64,000 nucleotides of DNA from NCBI GenBank assembly GCA_902788175.1, contig CADAJF010000002.1, positions 1-64,000 of the forward strand, in the 5' to 3' direction. The notes under the pieces are model-generated. The model made no database searches. It saw only the letters and a list, made by a program, of their open reading frames with translations, and was not told the origin of the DNA. Below, one piece after another: positions 1-8,014 of the stretch; position 1 is the stretch's first letter, and every line of letters begins with the position of its first letter. Position numbers and translations under genes: made by a program. This DNA comes from an uncultured Bacteroidia bacterium. GTDB lineage: Bacteria; Bacteroidota; Bacteroidia; Bacteroidales; UBA932.

Positions 1-1219
1 CACTACGGCGGTGGGGTCACTGGCGGCGGTGAAATAGGCCTTCCAGGGAATGTTCTCCGTTGTTGTGCCACCCGCCTTGGAGCGCTGGACGGTGACCGTA
101 ACATCCTTGCTGTAATCATAAAGCACCTCCTCGCCCGTGCGGATGATGTCATCGATATCGGACACCGTGTAGGTCCACCCGCCGCCGGGAAGGCCCAGGC
201 CGTTGATATTGTATTTGTGACAGGCGGTGAAGTTCACCCAGGAGCCGTCGGCCTGCTGGAGCTTGAGGGATTTGGTATCGCCGGTGCTGGTGGTGAAACT
301 GGCCGTCAGCTGGGAGTAGTCCTGCGGAAGGGCAAAGACCGTGATGGTGGCGTAAGTGGAAGGGGTGACGGTAACACCGGCGCCCATATCCACCGTGATG
401 GTATTGTTCCCGGAAGAGGCGTTGTAGGCCGTGAAATTGCTGTAAACGGCCGTGCTGGCCGTACTGTTGGTGGCGGTTGTAGGCCGTGAAATTGCTGTAA
501 ACGGCCGTGCTGGCCGTACTGTTGGTGGCGGCCGTAATGGTGGCCCTGCAGCTGCCGGTCATCGCCTTGTTTTCTCCGGTGGAGAGGGAGAAGGAGGTGA
601 TGGTCATGGAGGCTTCCTCGTCGCTGCGCACCTGGAACTGGAAGGCGGTGAACATGGGTTTGAAAGAGAGGTTCACCGTGGCTTTTGCGGCCGTCTGCAC
701 GGCAGCGAACATATAGGCATAATCCATCTGCGCGGCCTGCAACTGGCTTTTGGGAAGCGTGATATTGGCCACATTGTCGTTGATGCTGATGTTGCTGTTG
801 GCCGCAGGAGAGGGATAGACGGCATAGAATTTATGCGTACCGCTGCCCCAGTGAAGGCCGTTGTCTCCCACATTCTTGATGCTGGCATAACTGATGGGCT
901 GATTGCTGCCGGTTCCGGGTGTGACACCGGTCACCTGGTAATCGGACCAGGACGCTCCGCCGGGGTGACGCGCCTTGTCTGAAAGGATTCGGATTTTGTC
1001 ACCGCTCACCCAGTCAATGCGCTCCTTCCCGCCGTACTCCACGCCGGAATATGTGGTCTTGGTTTCCGGACCGTTGACGTAGTCCGCCGACGCCTTGAAA
1101 ACAACGCTGTCTCCGGGAAGGATGACATCGTCCACTTCCCTTTTGCAAGACAAGCTAAGGATGGTGAGGGCAGATAAAAGGAGCATACCCGCCCAAAGGC
1201 TCTTGGTCTTTTTCATCAT
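1..1219 (-). pseudogene. Fimbrillin-like lipoprotein, frameshifted by a 55-bp duplication, 3' end outside window
   Basis: The start is the ATG at 1219 (MMKKTKS); a second ATG follows at 1216. A signal peptide ends in a lipobox (LSLSC) and the mature chain resembles the Bacteroidales fimbrillin/Mfa family: beta-rich, with an internal CHKYNINGLGL segment typical of the last strands of such domains. The frame that starts at 1219 is coding down to about position 476 and then becomes a low-complexity shadow. A different frame is open and protein-like from about 475 to the left edge (FTAYNASSGNNTITVDMGAG and onward). The switch lies exactly at a perfect 55-bp tandem duplication (421-530); removing one copy joins the two frames without any stop. 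It is therefore either a decayed gene, a slippage-switched gene or an assembly error. Family assignment is by overall character and is moderate; frame disruption is directly visible. Confidence 0.7.
421..530. repeat. Perfect 55-bp tandem duplication inside fimbrillin-like gene
   Basis: Bases 421-475 and 476-530 are identical. Because 55 is not a multiple of three, the second copy shifts the reading frame of the minus-strand lipoprotein gene. Confidence 0.97.
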
Positions 1220-1227
1220 TCTTCCCA

Positions 1228-1416
1228 TTAGTTTTCGTCCCAATTATGATTGAAATAAGGCTGGCTGTTGTTCCACTCAAAGTCGTGAACATACTGCCCG
1301 GTGGACTCTACCTTTCCGATAAACTCCACTATGGAAGTCTGCAGGATGGAAGTCTCCAGGCATAGCTCTACCTGGGAAAAAACCCGGGGCGATTCATAAT
1401 TCCCATTTTTCGTCAT
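1228..1416 (-). CDS. Small hypothetical protein upstream of fimbrillin-like gene
   Basis: A 62-residue protein starting MTKNGNYESP and ending in an acidic, aromatic tail (NHNWDEN). No family is recognised. It ends 8 bp before the start of the downstream lipoprotein gene, so the two are probably co-transcribed. Short proteins of this general type, with an ESP-like start and an acidic aromatic end, often precede surface lipoproteins in Bacteroidales, which is why I treat it as real. The start at 1416 sits about 20 nt downstream of a TACTTTTG -7 box (1437-1444 on the minus strand). An in-frame ATG at 1425 (MHVM) is an alternative. Its promoter and first seven codons are duplicated immediately upstream. 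Confidence 0.55.
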   Translation of the reverse strand: MTKNGNYESPRVFSQVELCLETSILQTSIVEFIGKVESTGQYVHDFEWNNSQPYFNHNWDEN

Positions 1417-1491
1417 AACGTGCATTTTTTAGCACGCAAAAGTATAATTCCCATTTTTCGTCATAACGTGCATTTTTTAGCACGCAAAAGT
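1396..1491. repeat. Perfect 48-bp tandem duplication of promoter and start region
   Basis: Bases 1396-1443 and 1444-1491 are identical. Each copy carries, on the minus strand, a TACTTTTG -7 box (1437-1444 and 1485-1492) and the start codon plus six further codons of the small gene (ATG at 1416 and 1464). The outer ATG leads to a stop after a few codons, giving an 11-codon leader ORF. Confidence 0.95.
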
Positions 1492-1492
1492 A

Positions 1493-1777
1493 TATAAGGA
1501 TTCCCGCCACGCCAAGCAATCGGCTACTATAAACAACACAACACGCCGGAAAAACCCCTACTTCACAAGCCCTTCATTGATACTACCCCACCCGTATATA
1601 ATATTGATAATGAGACTATTAAACATTTTTAAAATTCCTATTTGTTTTTCAGAGCCTTCACCCCCGGGCCCTTCTGGTCACCCCAAGACCGACTCATCTT
1701 CACCCCCGGCTCCGACCGGAGGTCCCATCGGCCCAAAATCCGCGGAAGCTAACTACCTGGATTACAGCAACTTACAG
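1493..1777. other. Intergenic stretch with no recognisable gene
   Basis: No convincing reading frame, RNA or regulatory element was seen here. The segment separates the 48-bp duplication from the first palindrome of the Rpn locus. Confidence 0.6.
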
Positions 1778-1810
1778 AAATCAATCGTTGCATTTTGCGC
1801 CGATAGATTT
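1778..1810. repeat. 33-bp palindromic repeat, copy A
   Basis: Arms AAATCAATCG and CGATAGATTT (one mismatch) enclose a 13-nt loop, TTGCATTTTGCGC. Related copies lie at 2105, 3797 and 24831. The ~30 bp to its right are similar to those beside copies B and C. Confidence 0.85.
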
Positions 1811-1903
1811 TCGTAACCACATCAAACACAATCACTTAAGCATCTGCCCAAAACTCCCGCAACCAGCACAGCGTATCGCTGGCGGTGTTTCCCCCAGTGG
1901 GGC

Positions 1904-2077
1904 GTGCGCAGAATCGGCCCTATTCGTTCACCGCCCGACTCTTTTGCCCAACCCGTGCGCAAATTCAGCCATATTTGTTCACCGCACGGCCTTTTTGCCC
2001 AACCCGTGCGCATATTCGGCCCTTTTTGTTCACGGGCACCGAAAATGCTTCTCCTGGCGCCACCCACCCTGTAACGT
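1904..2077. repeat. 51-bp tandem repeat array 1 (left of Rpn gene)
   Basis: Units beginning GTGCGCA start at 1904, 1955 and 2006, an exact 51-bp period. The last unit changes into a conserved tail (CACGGGCACCGAAAATGCTT...) that also ends array 2. Because 51 is divisible by three, several frames stay open and encode 17-residue repeats, but there is no start context and no codon bias, so I treat the array as non-coding. Confidence 0.9.
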
Positions 2078-2104
2078 AACTAGCTGATTCTCTGCTATTT
2101 CCAT

Positions 2105-2137
2105 AAATCAATCGTTGCAAATTGCGACGATTGATTT
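2105..2137. repeat. 33-bp palindromic repeat, copy B
   Basis: Perfect 10-bp arms AAATCAATCG/CGATTGATTT with a 13-nt loop TTGCAAATTGCGA. It lies exactly 99 bp after the start of the last unit of array 1, the same spacing seen for copy C and array 2. Confidence 0.9.
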
Positions 2138-2233
2138 CTGTAACCGCCTCAACCACAGTCACTTGCTTATCTGTCCAAATCACCCTCAAGCCATCATCCC
2201 AGCCCGGCCCCAGCTCTCCCGTGCGACCCAACG

Positions 2234-2262
2234 AAAAAAGCCCCGCTCCTTGCAAGCGAGGC
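2234..2262 (-). terminator. Rho-independent terminator of the Rpn gene
   Basis: Read on the minus strand: 8-bp stem GCCTCGCT/AGCGGGGC with a 7-nt loop, followed by six T. It sits 27 bp past the stop of the Rpn gene. Confidence 0.85.
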
Positions 2263-2288
2263 CTTCAATCTATAATAATGCCGGTCTG

Positions 2289-3290
2289 TTATTTAGCAGA
2301 CATCCCTTTCAAATCCTCCACCGACAAGCCCGTCGCCTGGGCAATACTCTCCAAGGGCATACCCATCCCACGCAACTTCTCAGCAATGGCCATTCGTTCT
2401 TCCTCTCTTCCTTCCTCTCTTCCTTTCTCAATCCCCTCTTTCCGTCCCTCTTCCAGGCCGGCTTGTTTCCCGTCGGCGAAACCGTCGTCGTAGTAGGCGC
2501 CGCCCATGTCCAGTCTTTCTTCTTCGGTAATCATATTTCGGAGGTATTGGATCATTTGCTCGTCCGGAAGCGTGTACATACGCGCAGCCTCGGCTACGGC
2601 AGCATAGCGTTTACCCATCTCTTCCGGCTTGCCCGCAAAGATACGCATATTTTCAAGAATATAAAACCAGCTCCTCACCGGGTCCAGCCCCTCGATGGAG
2701 GTTGCCTTGAGCCGAGGAAGCTCGCACAGGTAGATGGACAGCAGGTTCTCATAGCGCTCGCCGCTCTCCTGCTCGCAGAGGCTGTAGCGGTACACCAGCT
2801 GGTCGGTCTCATGCGGCAGCTTGAAGTCCATGAAGCAGATGACATAGACCGGCCTCAGGGCCGAATAAGACTGATTGGGCTTGAGCTGCTGATGCAACAT
2901 GGACGCACCGTAGTAGAGCATCCGCCGCTGGAAGCTGCGCTTTTTCTTCCGCTGCATCTCTACGATGAACTTCCTCCCGTCCACTGTCCGGCACAGGACG
3001 TCCATGATGACGTTCTTGTCATCGGGCCGAAGCCTGTCGATCTCGTTGGGCTGCAGTTCCACCGACTCGATTTCCTCCGGCAGGAAGTCATTCAGGAGCA
3101 TCATCAGTATCTCCTTGTCCTGCAGGACATGCTTGAAGGCCCAGTCCGACCGCAGGTCCATATAAGGTCTGCCGATAATACTGAGCACGATTCCCTCCTT
3201 CTCCTTTTCCGAGAGGTCCCTGTACCGTTCCACCTCATTGACGACGGCAATGAATTTCTGCATCTGCGCAGAGCTGAGTTTGTGTTCCAT
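2289..3290 (-). CDS. Rpn family recombination-promoting nuclease / PD-(D/E)XK transposase-like protein
   Basis: A 333-residue protein of the PDDEXK_2 (PF12784-type) family. The N-terminal third has the conserved RSDWAFKHVL block. The nuclease core follows with an aspartate in VIMDVLC (about residue 97) and the ExQ-type motif VEMQ about 15 residues later. A long helical tail is rich in repeated EEGREEG/KEG segments, and a short C-terminal module, MGMPLESIAQATGLSVEDLK, is common in these proteins. Known Rpn proteins are DNA endonucleases that promote RecA-independent recombination, and the family is highly mobile. The start ATG at 3290 follows a conserved upstream module at 3364-3420. The gene is bracketed by 51-bp arrays and palindromes, and a terminator follows at 2234-2262, so it forms a self-contained unit. 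Family call firm; present activity not known. Confidence 0.9.
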   Translation of the reverse strand: MEHKLSSAQMQKFIAVVNEVERYRDLSEKEKEGIVLSIIGRPYMDLRSDWAFKHVLQDKEILMMLLNDFLPEEIESVELQPNEIDRLRPDDKNVIMDVLCRTVDGRKFIVEMQRKKKRSFQRRMLYYGASMLHQQLKPNQSYSALRPVYVICFMDFKLPHETDQLVYRYSLCEQESGERYENLLSIYLCELPRLKATSIEGLDPVRSWFYILENMRIFAGKPEEMGKRYAAVAEAARMYTLPDEQMIQYLRNMITEEERLDMGGAYYDDGFADGKQAGLEEGRKEGIEKGREEGREEERMAIAEKLRGMGMPLESIAQATGLSVEDLKGMSAK

Positions 3291-3363
3291 AATGGTTGAT
3301 TATTAGCGCCAGCCGGAATTGGCAGGCAGCTGCAAACATAATCCGCTGGTGCCTCAAATCCAA

Positions 3364-3420
3364 CAATCGTAAAAAACAAAGTGTGGTTTCTTACGATTTT
3401 TCTTTTGTTTCTTACGATTG
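3364..3420 (-). promoter_or_regulatory. Conserved upstream module of the Rpn gene, shared with the RAYT gene
   Basis: Read on the minus strand it carries CAATCGTAAGAAAC, then a second ATCGTAAGAAACCACA, and ends in TTTTTTACGATTG followed by TTGGATTTG. The outer CAATCGTAA and TTACGATTG form an inverted repeat. A nearly matching 56-bp segment lies upstream of the RAYT gene (22985-23040), also ending GATTGTAGGATTTG. The TTGGATTTG part may act as a -7 element. Confidence 0.7.
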
Positions 3421-3442
3421 CAGCGTGTTTCAACCCCGTCTC

Positions 3443-3771
3443 GTACGCAGAATCGGCCCTATTTGTTCACCGCACGGCTTTTTTGCCCAACCCGTGCGCA
3501 AATTCTGCGCGATTCGTTCACCGCCCGGCCTTTTTGCACAACCCGTGCGCAAATTCGGCCATATTTGTTCACCGCCCGGCCTTTTTGCACAACCCGTGCT
3601 CAAATTCGGCGCGATTCGTTCACCGCCCAGCCTTTTTGCCCAACCCGTGCGCAGAATCGGCCATATTCGTTCACCGCACGGCCTTTTTGCCCGGCCGGTG
3701 CGCATATTCGGCCCTTTTTGTTCACGGGCACCGAAAATGCTTCTCTTGGCGCCACTCACCCTGTACCGTAA
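3443..3771. repeat. 51-bp tandem repeat array 2 (right of Rpn gene)
   Basis: Units start at 3443, 3494, 3545, 3596, 3647 and 3698, always 51 bp apart. Five are full length; the sixth turns into the same tail as array 1 (3698-3771 matches 2006-2080 closely). Units differ at several positions, so the array is old enough to have diverged. There are no spacers, so it is not a CRISPR array. Confidence 0.93.
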
Positions 3772-3796
3772 CAAGATGATTGTCAGGTGTTTCCGG

Positions 3797-3829
3797 AAAT
3801 CAATCGGCGCAAAATGCAACGATTGATTT
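3797..3829. repeat. 33-bp palindromic repeat, copy C
   Basis: Perfect arms AAATCAATCG/CGATTGATTT, loop GCGCAAAATGCAA. It starts 99 bp after the last unit of array 2, mirroring copy B. The ~29 bp following resemble those after copies A and B, so 2006-2165 and 3698-3857 are direct repeats flanking the Rpn gene. Confidence 0.92.
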
Positions 3830-4118
3830 TCTTAATCGTCTCAGCCACAGTTGTTTGCGTGTTAGTTTATTGGCCGGAGAAAAGGAACTAAAGGCCTGAA
3901 TCGGCGGGTGATAAGAGGCAGTGGGAGTACTATAAAGTACACTGCGTAGTGTAAGTGAGTAGTACTACACGTGCCCTTTATTTTACAAACAAGAGCATTT
4001 AACTTCCTGTTTATAAGCGACTTGCAAACGCATAATTTCCCTATTCTTTTTTACGTCATTCCTAAAACTTCGGGAGCGGTTCTCCGTAAAATCTCTTGCT
4101 TTCGCACGCGGAAATGAT
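3830..4118. other. Intergenic stretch with a short nested palindrome, no gene seen
   Basis: No coding frame is convincing. A nested inverted repeat is present: TACACTGCGTAGTGTA (3938-3953) enclosed by AGTACT at 3926-3931 and 3961-3966. Its role is unknown. Confidence 0.5.
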
Positions 4119-4126
4119 TAGCTTTG
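4119..4126 (+). promoter_or_regulatory. -7 promoter box of the sensor-regulator gene
   Basis: TAGCTTTG matches the Bacteroidota TAnnTTTG consensus and lies 38 bp before the ATG chosen at 4165. It argues against longer upstream starts. Confidence 0.7.
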
Positions 4127-4164
4127 CATTTAGAAAAAACTGGAAAAATTATAATTTGGCAGAA

Positions 4165-6978
4165 ATGTCTCTTACAAAAAGAATACTGGCGGCAGCCCTC
4201 TTTATTGCCGCCCTGTCCCAGGCTTTGTCCGCACAAGTGAGCTTTCGCCCTCCCGTGGAGTTTTACGGTAAAGAAACGCTCAGGGCAGCTTCCCACAATT
4301 GGGCCGTAGCCCAGGGTCGCCCCGGAGAAATCTTTGCCGGCAACGATGAAGGCCTCCTTCGCTATGACGGCTACCGCTGGGAACTTCATCGTATTCCCGG
4401 AGGTATCCCGGTCTATTCCATCCTGGTGGACGGGGAACGCATCTACACCGGCGGCATCCATGAGTTTGGCTACTGGACACGCACGGAAGCCGGAGAGCTG
4501 AAGTACACTTCCCTCTCGGCCCATGTGGAAAAAAACCTGCTGGTAGAGGATGACATCTGGACCATCGTCAAACAAGGCGAGCGCATTGTTTTCCACGCCT
4601 ACCATGCACTGCACATCTACGACGGGAAGGAGGAGATTACCACCCTCCCGGACCAGAGCCTGCTTATGTCTGTACAACTGCTGAATGACGGGAAAATGCT
4701 GGTATGGAGGCGCGGAGCGGGACCGGCCGTACTGGAGCCCTCGGCAACAGCGCTGCGCCCCGCCATCCAGCCTCCTTTCCGCACGCCCGTCGCCGCCATT
4801 CTGCCGGCCGGTGATTCCAGCAGCTACGTCATCACATACCGGGAAGGCATTTACCGGATGGAAGGAGAGCGTTTCACCCCTTTCCCCACCCAGGCCGACG
4901 ACCTTCTCAAAAGCCTTATTCCGCGCCGGGCTGCCATCGACCCCCATACCGGAAACCTGATTGTGGGAACACATCTTGGCGGCGTACTCATTCTCTCTCC
5001 GGAAGGGGAACTGATCTGGTGGCTGGGAGAGCATAACAACACCTTGCCCGGCAAGCAGCTGTTCGGGATGGAACTGGACAGCATAGGCAACCTCTGGCTG
5101 GCCATGGAGCGGGGTATAGCCAAGGTGTCGATGGGCGCTCCCATCAGGATCAGCGATGAACTGGACGCGCAGCTGGGAACCTTGAACACAGCCGCCTGGA
5201 AGGAACCCTACCTATATTTGGGAACCAGCACCGGCCTTTGGCGCGGAGAGTTCTCCAGCGACTTCAGGCAACTGGACAAGATAAGCCGGGTACAGAACGT
5301 AGCCATGAACGTACTGGACCTTAGCCTGGTGGACGGGCAGCTTTTCTGCGGGTCCAACGGTCCCACCTATGAGATCCTCCCGGACGGGGCAGTGCCTGTG
5401 AGCAGCGCCACCGGCGGGGCCGAAATGGACAGGGGCGTCATCCACGGCAAGGAGGTGCTCCTTCAGCGCACCCACTCCGGCCTGTGCTTTTACCGTAAGG
5501 ACAATAACCGGTGGGTGTACAGCCACTTCCTGGAAGGCTTTCCCAAAAGCGTCCGGGGCCTCAGGATAGACGCCCAGGGTACAGTCTGGCTAAAGACGCT
5601 TTACGGCGGCCTGCACAAGATTCAGTTGGACGAGTCCCTGACGCAGATTCTTTCCGACGAAGTTTTCGATGTCGTCGGAGACGCCGATGCCACCCTTTCC
5701 ACTGTTTCCCGTTTCCACGGCCGCGTGCTGTTTCGCAGCAGCCTGGGCGGTTATTACACCTACGACGATCTTCAAAACCAGATTGTCCCCTACGAAATAT
5801 TGTCGGCCTGGGCAGAGGCCCTTGCCATAGAACAGCTGGGACAGGGCAAGTATGCTTTCCGCTTCCCGGAAGGCACTGTCTTTGTCCAGGACCACCAGGA
5901 CAGCATAATGGTCCTGGAGCGCATTTCCTCCGAAATGCTGGGCGGCATAGCGCCGGACGGGCTCCGATACATTACCCCGCTGCCGCAAGACCGCTACCTC
6001 TTTTTACGTGAAAACAGCCTGGCACTATGCCAGCTTCCCCCTAAAGCAAGCAAGGCACCTGCAGGAGTGACTCTCTCACGCTTTGTGGCGCACGACTTTG
6101 AGCACGTCCGGGACAGCCTTTTCCCCATTAACGGGGGCACGCCCCGTATTCCTTCCAGGTTCCAGCGCCTGCAATTCTATTACGATTTTCCCCAATTGTG
6201 CCTTCCCAACCAGGCCGGCTTCCGCTACAAACTGAAAGGCAGCGGGAAAAAGGCAAATGCCTGGGAAATGCTTCCGGAACCGGCCATTACATTGCACCAT
6301 CTTCGCGAAGGGCGCTACTCCCTTTTGGTAGAAGCCGTCAGCATGGATGGGGAGGTCCTTTCCTCTTTCTCCCATTCTTTTGTGGTTCGTCCTCCCTTCA
6401 GGCGGTCCATCCCCATGCAGCTGCTTTATTTGCTGCTTTGTACACTCATCCCCCTGGCGCTGTACCTGTTGTGGAAAAACCTCATCGAAAGCCGTCGGCA
6501 AGTACAGGTGCACAAGGAAGAAAGCCAGATACACAAGTCAGAACTGGATTCCGTACGCGCCCAGCTGGCGGCACGCACCGCCCGCAATATCCACTGGAAC
6601 GAGACCCTCCAGAGAATCCGGGACCTGCTTACCCAGCAAAAGCAACGGCTTGGAAGGGACTATCCGGACAAGGATTACCGCGCCGTCTGCGAAATCATCG
6701 ACAGCGAGCTTATCAGCGACACCGAATGGAACGCTTTCGAAAAGACGGTCAACGAAGCCTACGACAACTACCTCATCCGCCTGCAGGAGACCTGGCCGGA
6801 ACTTACGGAAACGGACCTCCGGCACTGCGCTTACATCAAGATGGGCACCAAGACCAAGGATGTAGCCAAGGTGCTGCACGTAACGCTGCGCGGCGTAGAA
6901 GCCGCACGTTACAGGATCAAAAGGAAACTGGAACTCTCTCCCGTTCAGTCGCTGGATAAATTCCTGAGAGAATTCTAA
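4165..6978 (+). CDS. Membrane-anchored propeller/Y_Y_Y sensor with C-terminal LuxR-type HTH
   Basis: A 937-residue protein starting MSLTKRIL with a signal peptide (ends LSQALSAQ). Residues about 25-640 are repetitive beta-propeller-like sequence (two-component regulator propeller type). Residues about 650-745 form a Y_Y_Y domain, followed by one membrane helix (about 749-772, LLYLLLCTLIPLALYLLW), a coiled coil (about 775-830) and a C-terminal LuxR/GerE-like helix-turn-helix (LTETDLRHCAYIKMGTKTKD onward). No histidine kinase or receiver domain is present, unlike hybrid two-component systems. The likely role is to sense a ligand in the periplasm and bind DNA from the membrane. It sits at the left of the glycan locus but next to a porin, so its target is uncertain. 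An upstream ATG at 4096 is rejected because it precedes the -7 box and lacks a signal sequence. Confidence 0.85.
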   Translation: MSLTKRILAAALFIAALSQALSAQVSFRPPVEFYGKETLRAASHNWAVAQGRPGEIFAGNDEGLLRYDGYRWELHRIPGGIPVYSILVDGERIYTGGIHEFGYWTRTEAGELKYTSLSAHVEKNLLVEDDIWTIVKQGERIVFHAYHALHIYDGKEEITTLPDQSLLMSVQLLNDGKMLVWRRGAGPAVLEPSATALRPAIQPPFRTPVAAILPAGDSSSYVITYREGIYRMEGERFTPFPTQADDLLKSLIPRRAAIDPHTGNLIVGTHLGGVLILSPEGELIWWLGEHNNTLPGKQLFGMELDSIGNLWLAMERGIAKVSMGAPIRISDELDAQLGTLNTAAWKEPYLYLGTSTGLWRGEFSSDFRQLDKISRVQNVAMNVLDLSLVDGQLFCGSNGPTYEILPDGAVPVSSATGGAEMDRGVIHGKEVLLQRTHSGLCFYRKDNNRWVYSHFLEGFPKSVRGLRIDAQGTVWLKTLYGGLHKIQLDESLTQILSDEVFDVVGDADATLSTVSRFHGRVLFRSSLGGYYTYDDLQNQIVPYEILSAWAEALAIEQLGQGKYAFRFPEGTVFVQDHQDSIMVLERISSEMLGGIAPDGLRYITPLPQDRYLFLRENSLALCQLPPKASKAPAGVTLSRFVAHDFEHVRDSLFPINGGTPRIPSRFQRLQFYYDFPQLCLPNQAGFRYKLKGSGKKANAWEMLPEPAITLHHLREGRYSLLVEAVSMDGEVLSSFSHSFVVRPPFRRSIPMQLLYLLLCTLIPLALYLLWKNLIESRRQVQVHKEESQIHKSELDSVRAQLAARTARNIHWNETLQRIRDLLTQQKQRLGRDYPDKDYRAVCEIIDSELISDTEWNAFEKTVNEAYDNYLIRLQETWPELTETDLRHCAYIKMGTKTKDVAKVLHVTLRGVEAARYRIKRKLELSPVQSLDKFLREF

Positions 6979-6979
6979 G

Positions 6980-7960
6980 CTATTTCACCAGGTGGAGCCG
7001 AAAGGTGAGTCCGGCAACCGCGTAGAGCTGTTTCTCGCGGTTGTCGGCCCAGGCGGCGGCGTGGAGGCGTACGTCAGGGCTGCCCAGCGGATAGTATTCC
7101 GCGCCAGCGCCATAGAAAAAGTAGTTGGTGCCCGGCAGGACGGTCATGTCAAAAGGGTTGCCCAGCTGGTCTTTGTTGATGACATCGTTGTAATCCCAGC
7201 CGCCTTTGGCAAAAAAGGACCATTTTGGGCCGATATTCACCTCCAGGCGCGCCACGGCGGTGCCGTCAAAGCCGGCGTTTTTCTGGATAAGGGAGCGGCG
7301 GTACATGGCATCCAGCTCCAGCGCCACGGGGCCCGCCTCGAAACGGTTGCCCAGTGATACGTAAGCCATGTGGTGATGCAGGGCGTCGTCCATCCAGTTT
7401 ACGCCCCAGATGGTCTTCCACCAGGAGAAGATTTGCCCGTACCAGCCCACCGCGGCGGCAAATACATAAGGGTTCCACAGGTGCAGGAGCGAGTGCGAAA
7501 ACTGCGCGTAAAGCTGCTGGGAGCCGGTGGGTTTCCACCACAGCGCCCCGCCCAGCCCGTAAATCTGGGCGATGGTGTTGCAGAAATCGCTCCAGTAATA
7601 GACGTCTATGGGAACATCGTCCCACTCATAGCCGCCCATGTACACCGGCAACTTGCCGGCCTCAAAGCTCCACTGGGGCGTAATATCCCAGGTGAGCCGA
7701 AGGATGTCAGTAGCATTGAGGGGATTCTGCTCATCGTGCAAAGGCATGTTCAGGCGCTGCCGAAGCTGGTATTTAAGCGTGGGCGTGAGCTGCCCCCTGA
7801 CATGCAGGTTGAAATAGTCTGCATACAGATCGGGCTGCCCACCCGTGAGGGAGACGCCGCCCCGCGTATCAAAGAAAACACTTTCCACCTTGATCTGGGC
7901 CTGGGCGCAGACAAGGGCCAGGACAAAGGCCAGGGGGGCCGCAAGGAGTTTCTTTTTCAT
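6980..7960 (-). CDS. Outer-membrane porin (phosphate-selective OprO/OprP-like)
   Basis: A 326-residue protein with a signal peptide (MKKKLLAAPLAFVLALVCAQ) and alternating aromatic/polar beta-strands over its whole length, ending in LTFRLHLVK as outer-membrane barrels do. Segments such as FFDTRGGVSLTGGQPDL and LYADYFNLHVRGQLTP resemble Bacteroidota porins of the OprO/P superfamily. It probably allows diffusion of small anions or other solutes; the substrate cannot be read from sequence. The ATG at 7960 lies just downstream of a minus-strand TATCTTTG box. It is convergent with the sensor gene, with one base between the stops. Confidence 0.7.
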   Translation of the reverse strand: MKKKLLAAPLAFVLALVCAQAQIKVESVFFDTRGGVSLTGGQPDLYADYFNLHVRGQLTPTLKYQLRQRLNMPLHDEQNPLNATDILRLTWDITPQWSFEAGKLPVYMGGYEWDDVPIDVYYWSDFCNTIAQIYGLGGALWWKPTGSQQLYAQFSHSLLHLWNPYVFAAAVGWYGQIFSWWKTIWGVNWMDDALHHHMAYVSLGNRFEAGPVALELDAMYRRSLIQKNAGFDGTAVARLEVNIGPKWSFFAKGGWDYNDVINKDQLGNPFDMTVLPGTNYFFYGAGAEYYPLGSPDVRLHAAAWADNREKQLYAVAGLTFRLHLVK

Positions 7961-7980
7961 CAACTTTCACTTTTGCGCCG

Positions 7981-8008
7981 CAAAGATAACAATAAATACG
8001 TACCTTTG
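7981..8008. promoter_or_regulatory. Divergent pair of -7 promoter boxes
   Basis: On the minus strand TATCTTTG (7981-7988) serves the porin gene. On the plus strand TACCTTTG (8001-8008) lies only 6 nt before the ATG of the U32 gene, implying a nearly leaderless mRNA. Confidence 0.75.
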
Positions 8009-8014
8009 CACACT

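Noticed and set aside
1577..1816. Small plus-strand open frame in the left intergenic region
   Set aside because: Proline/serine-rich low-complexity product, no promoter, and it runs into palindrome copy A.
3443..3771. CRISPR array
   Set aside because: Units are contiguous with no unique spacers, units diverge from each other, and no cas genes are near.
3296..3826. Long open frames through the 51-bp arrays on both strands encoding 17-residue repeats
   Set aside because: The period is a multiple of three, so any open frame stays open in every unit. Several frames on both strands look equally repetitive, and none has a promoter, start context or domain.
7370..8014. N-terminal extension of the U32 protein
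   Set aside because: The extension is antisense to the porin gene, and the promoter box at 8001-8008 lies inside it. The family start is at 8015.
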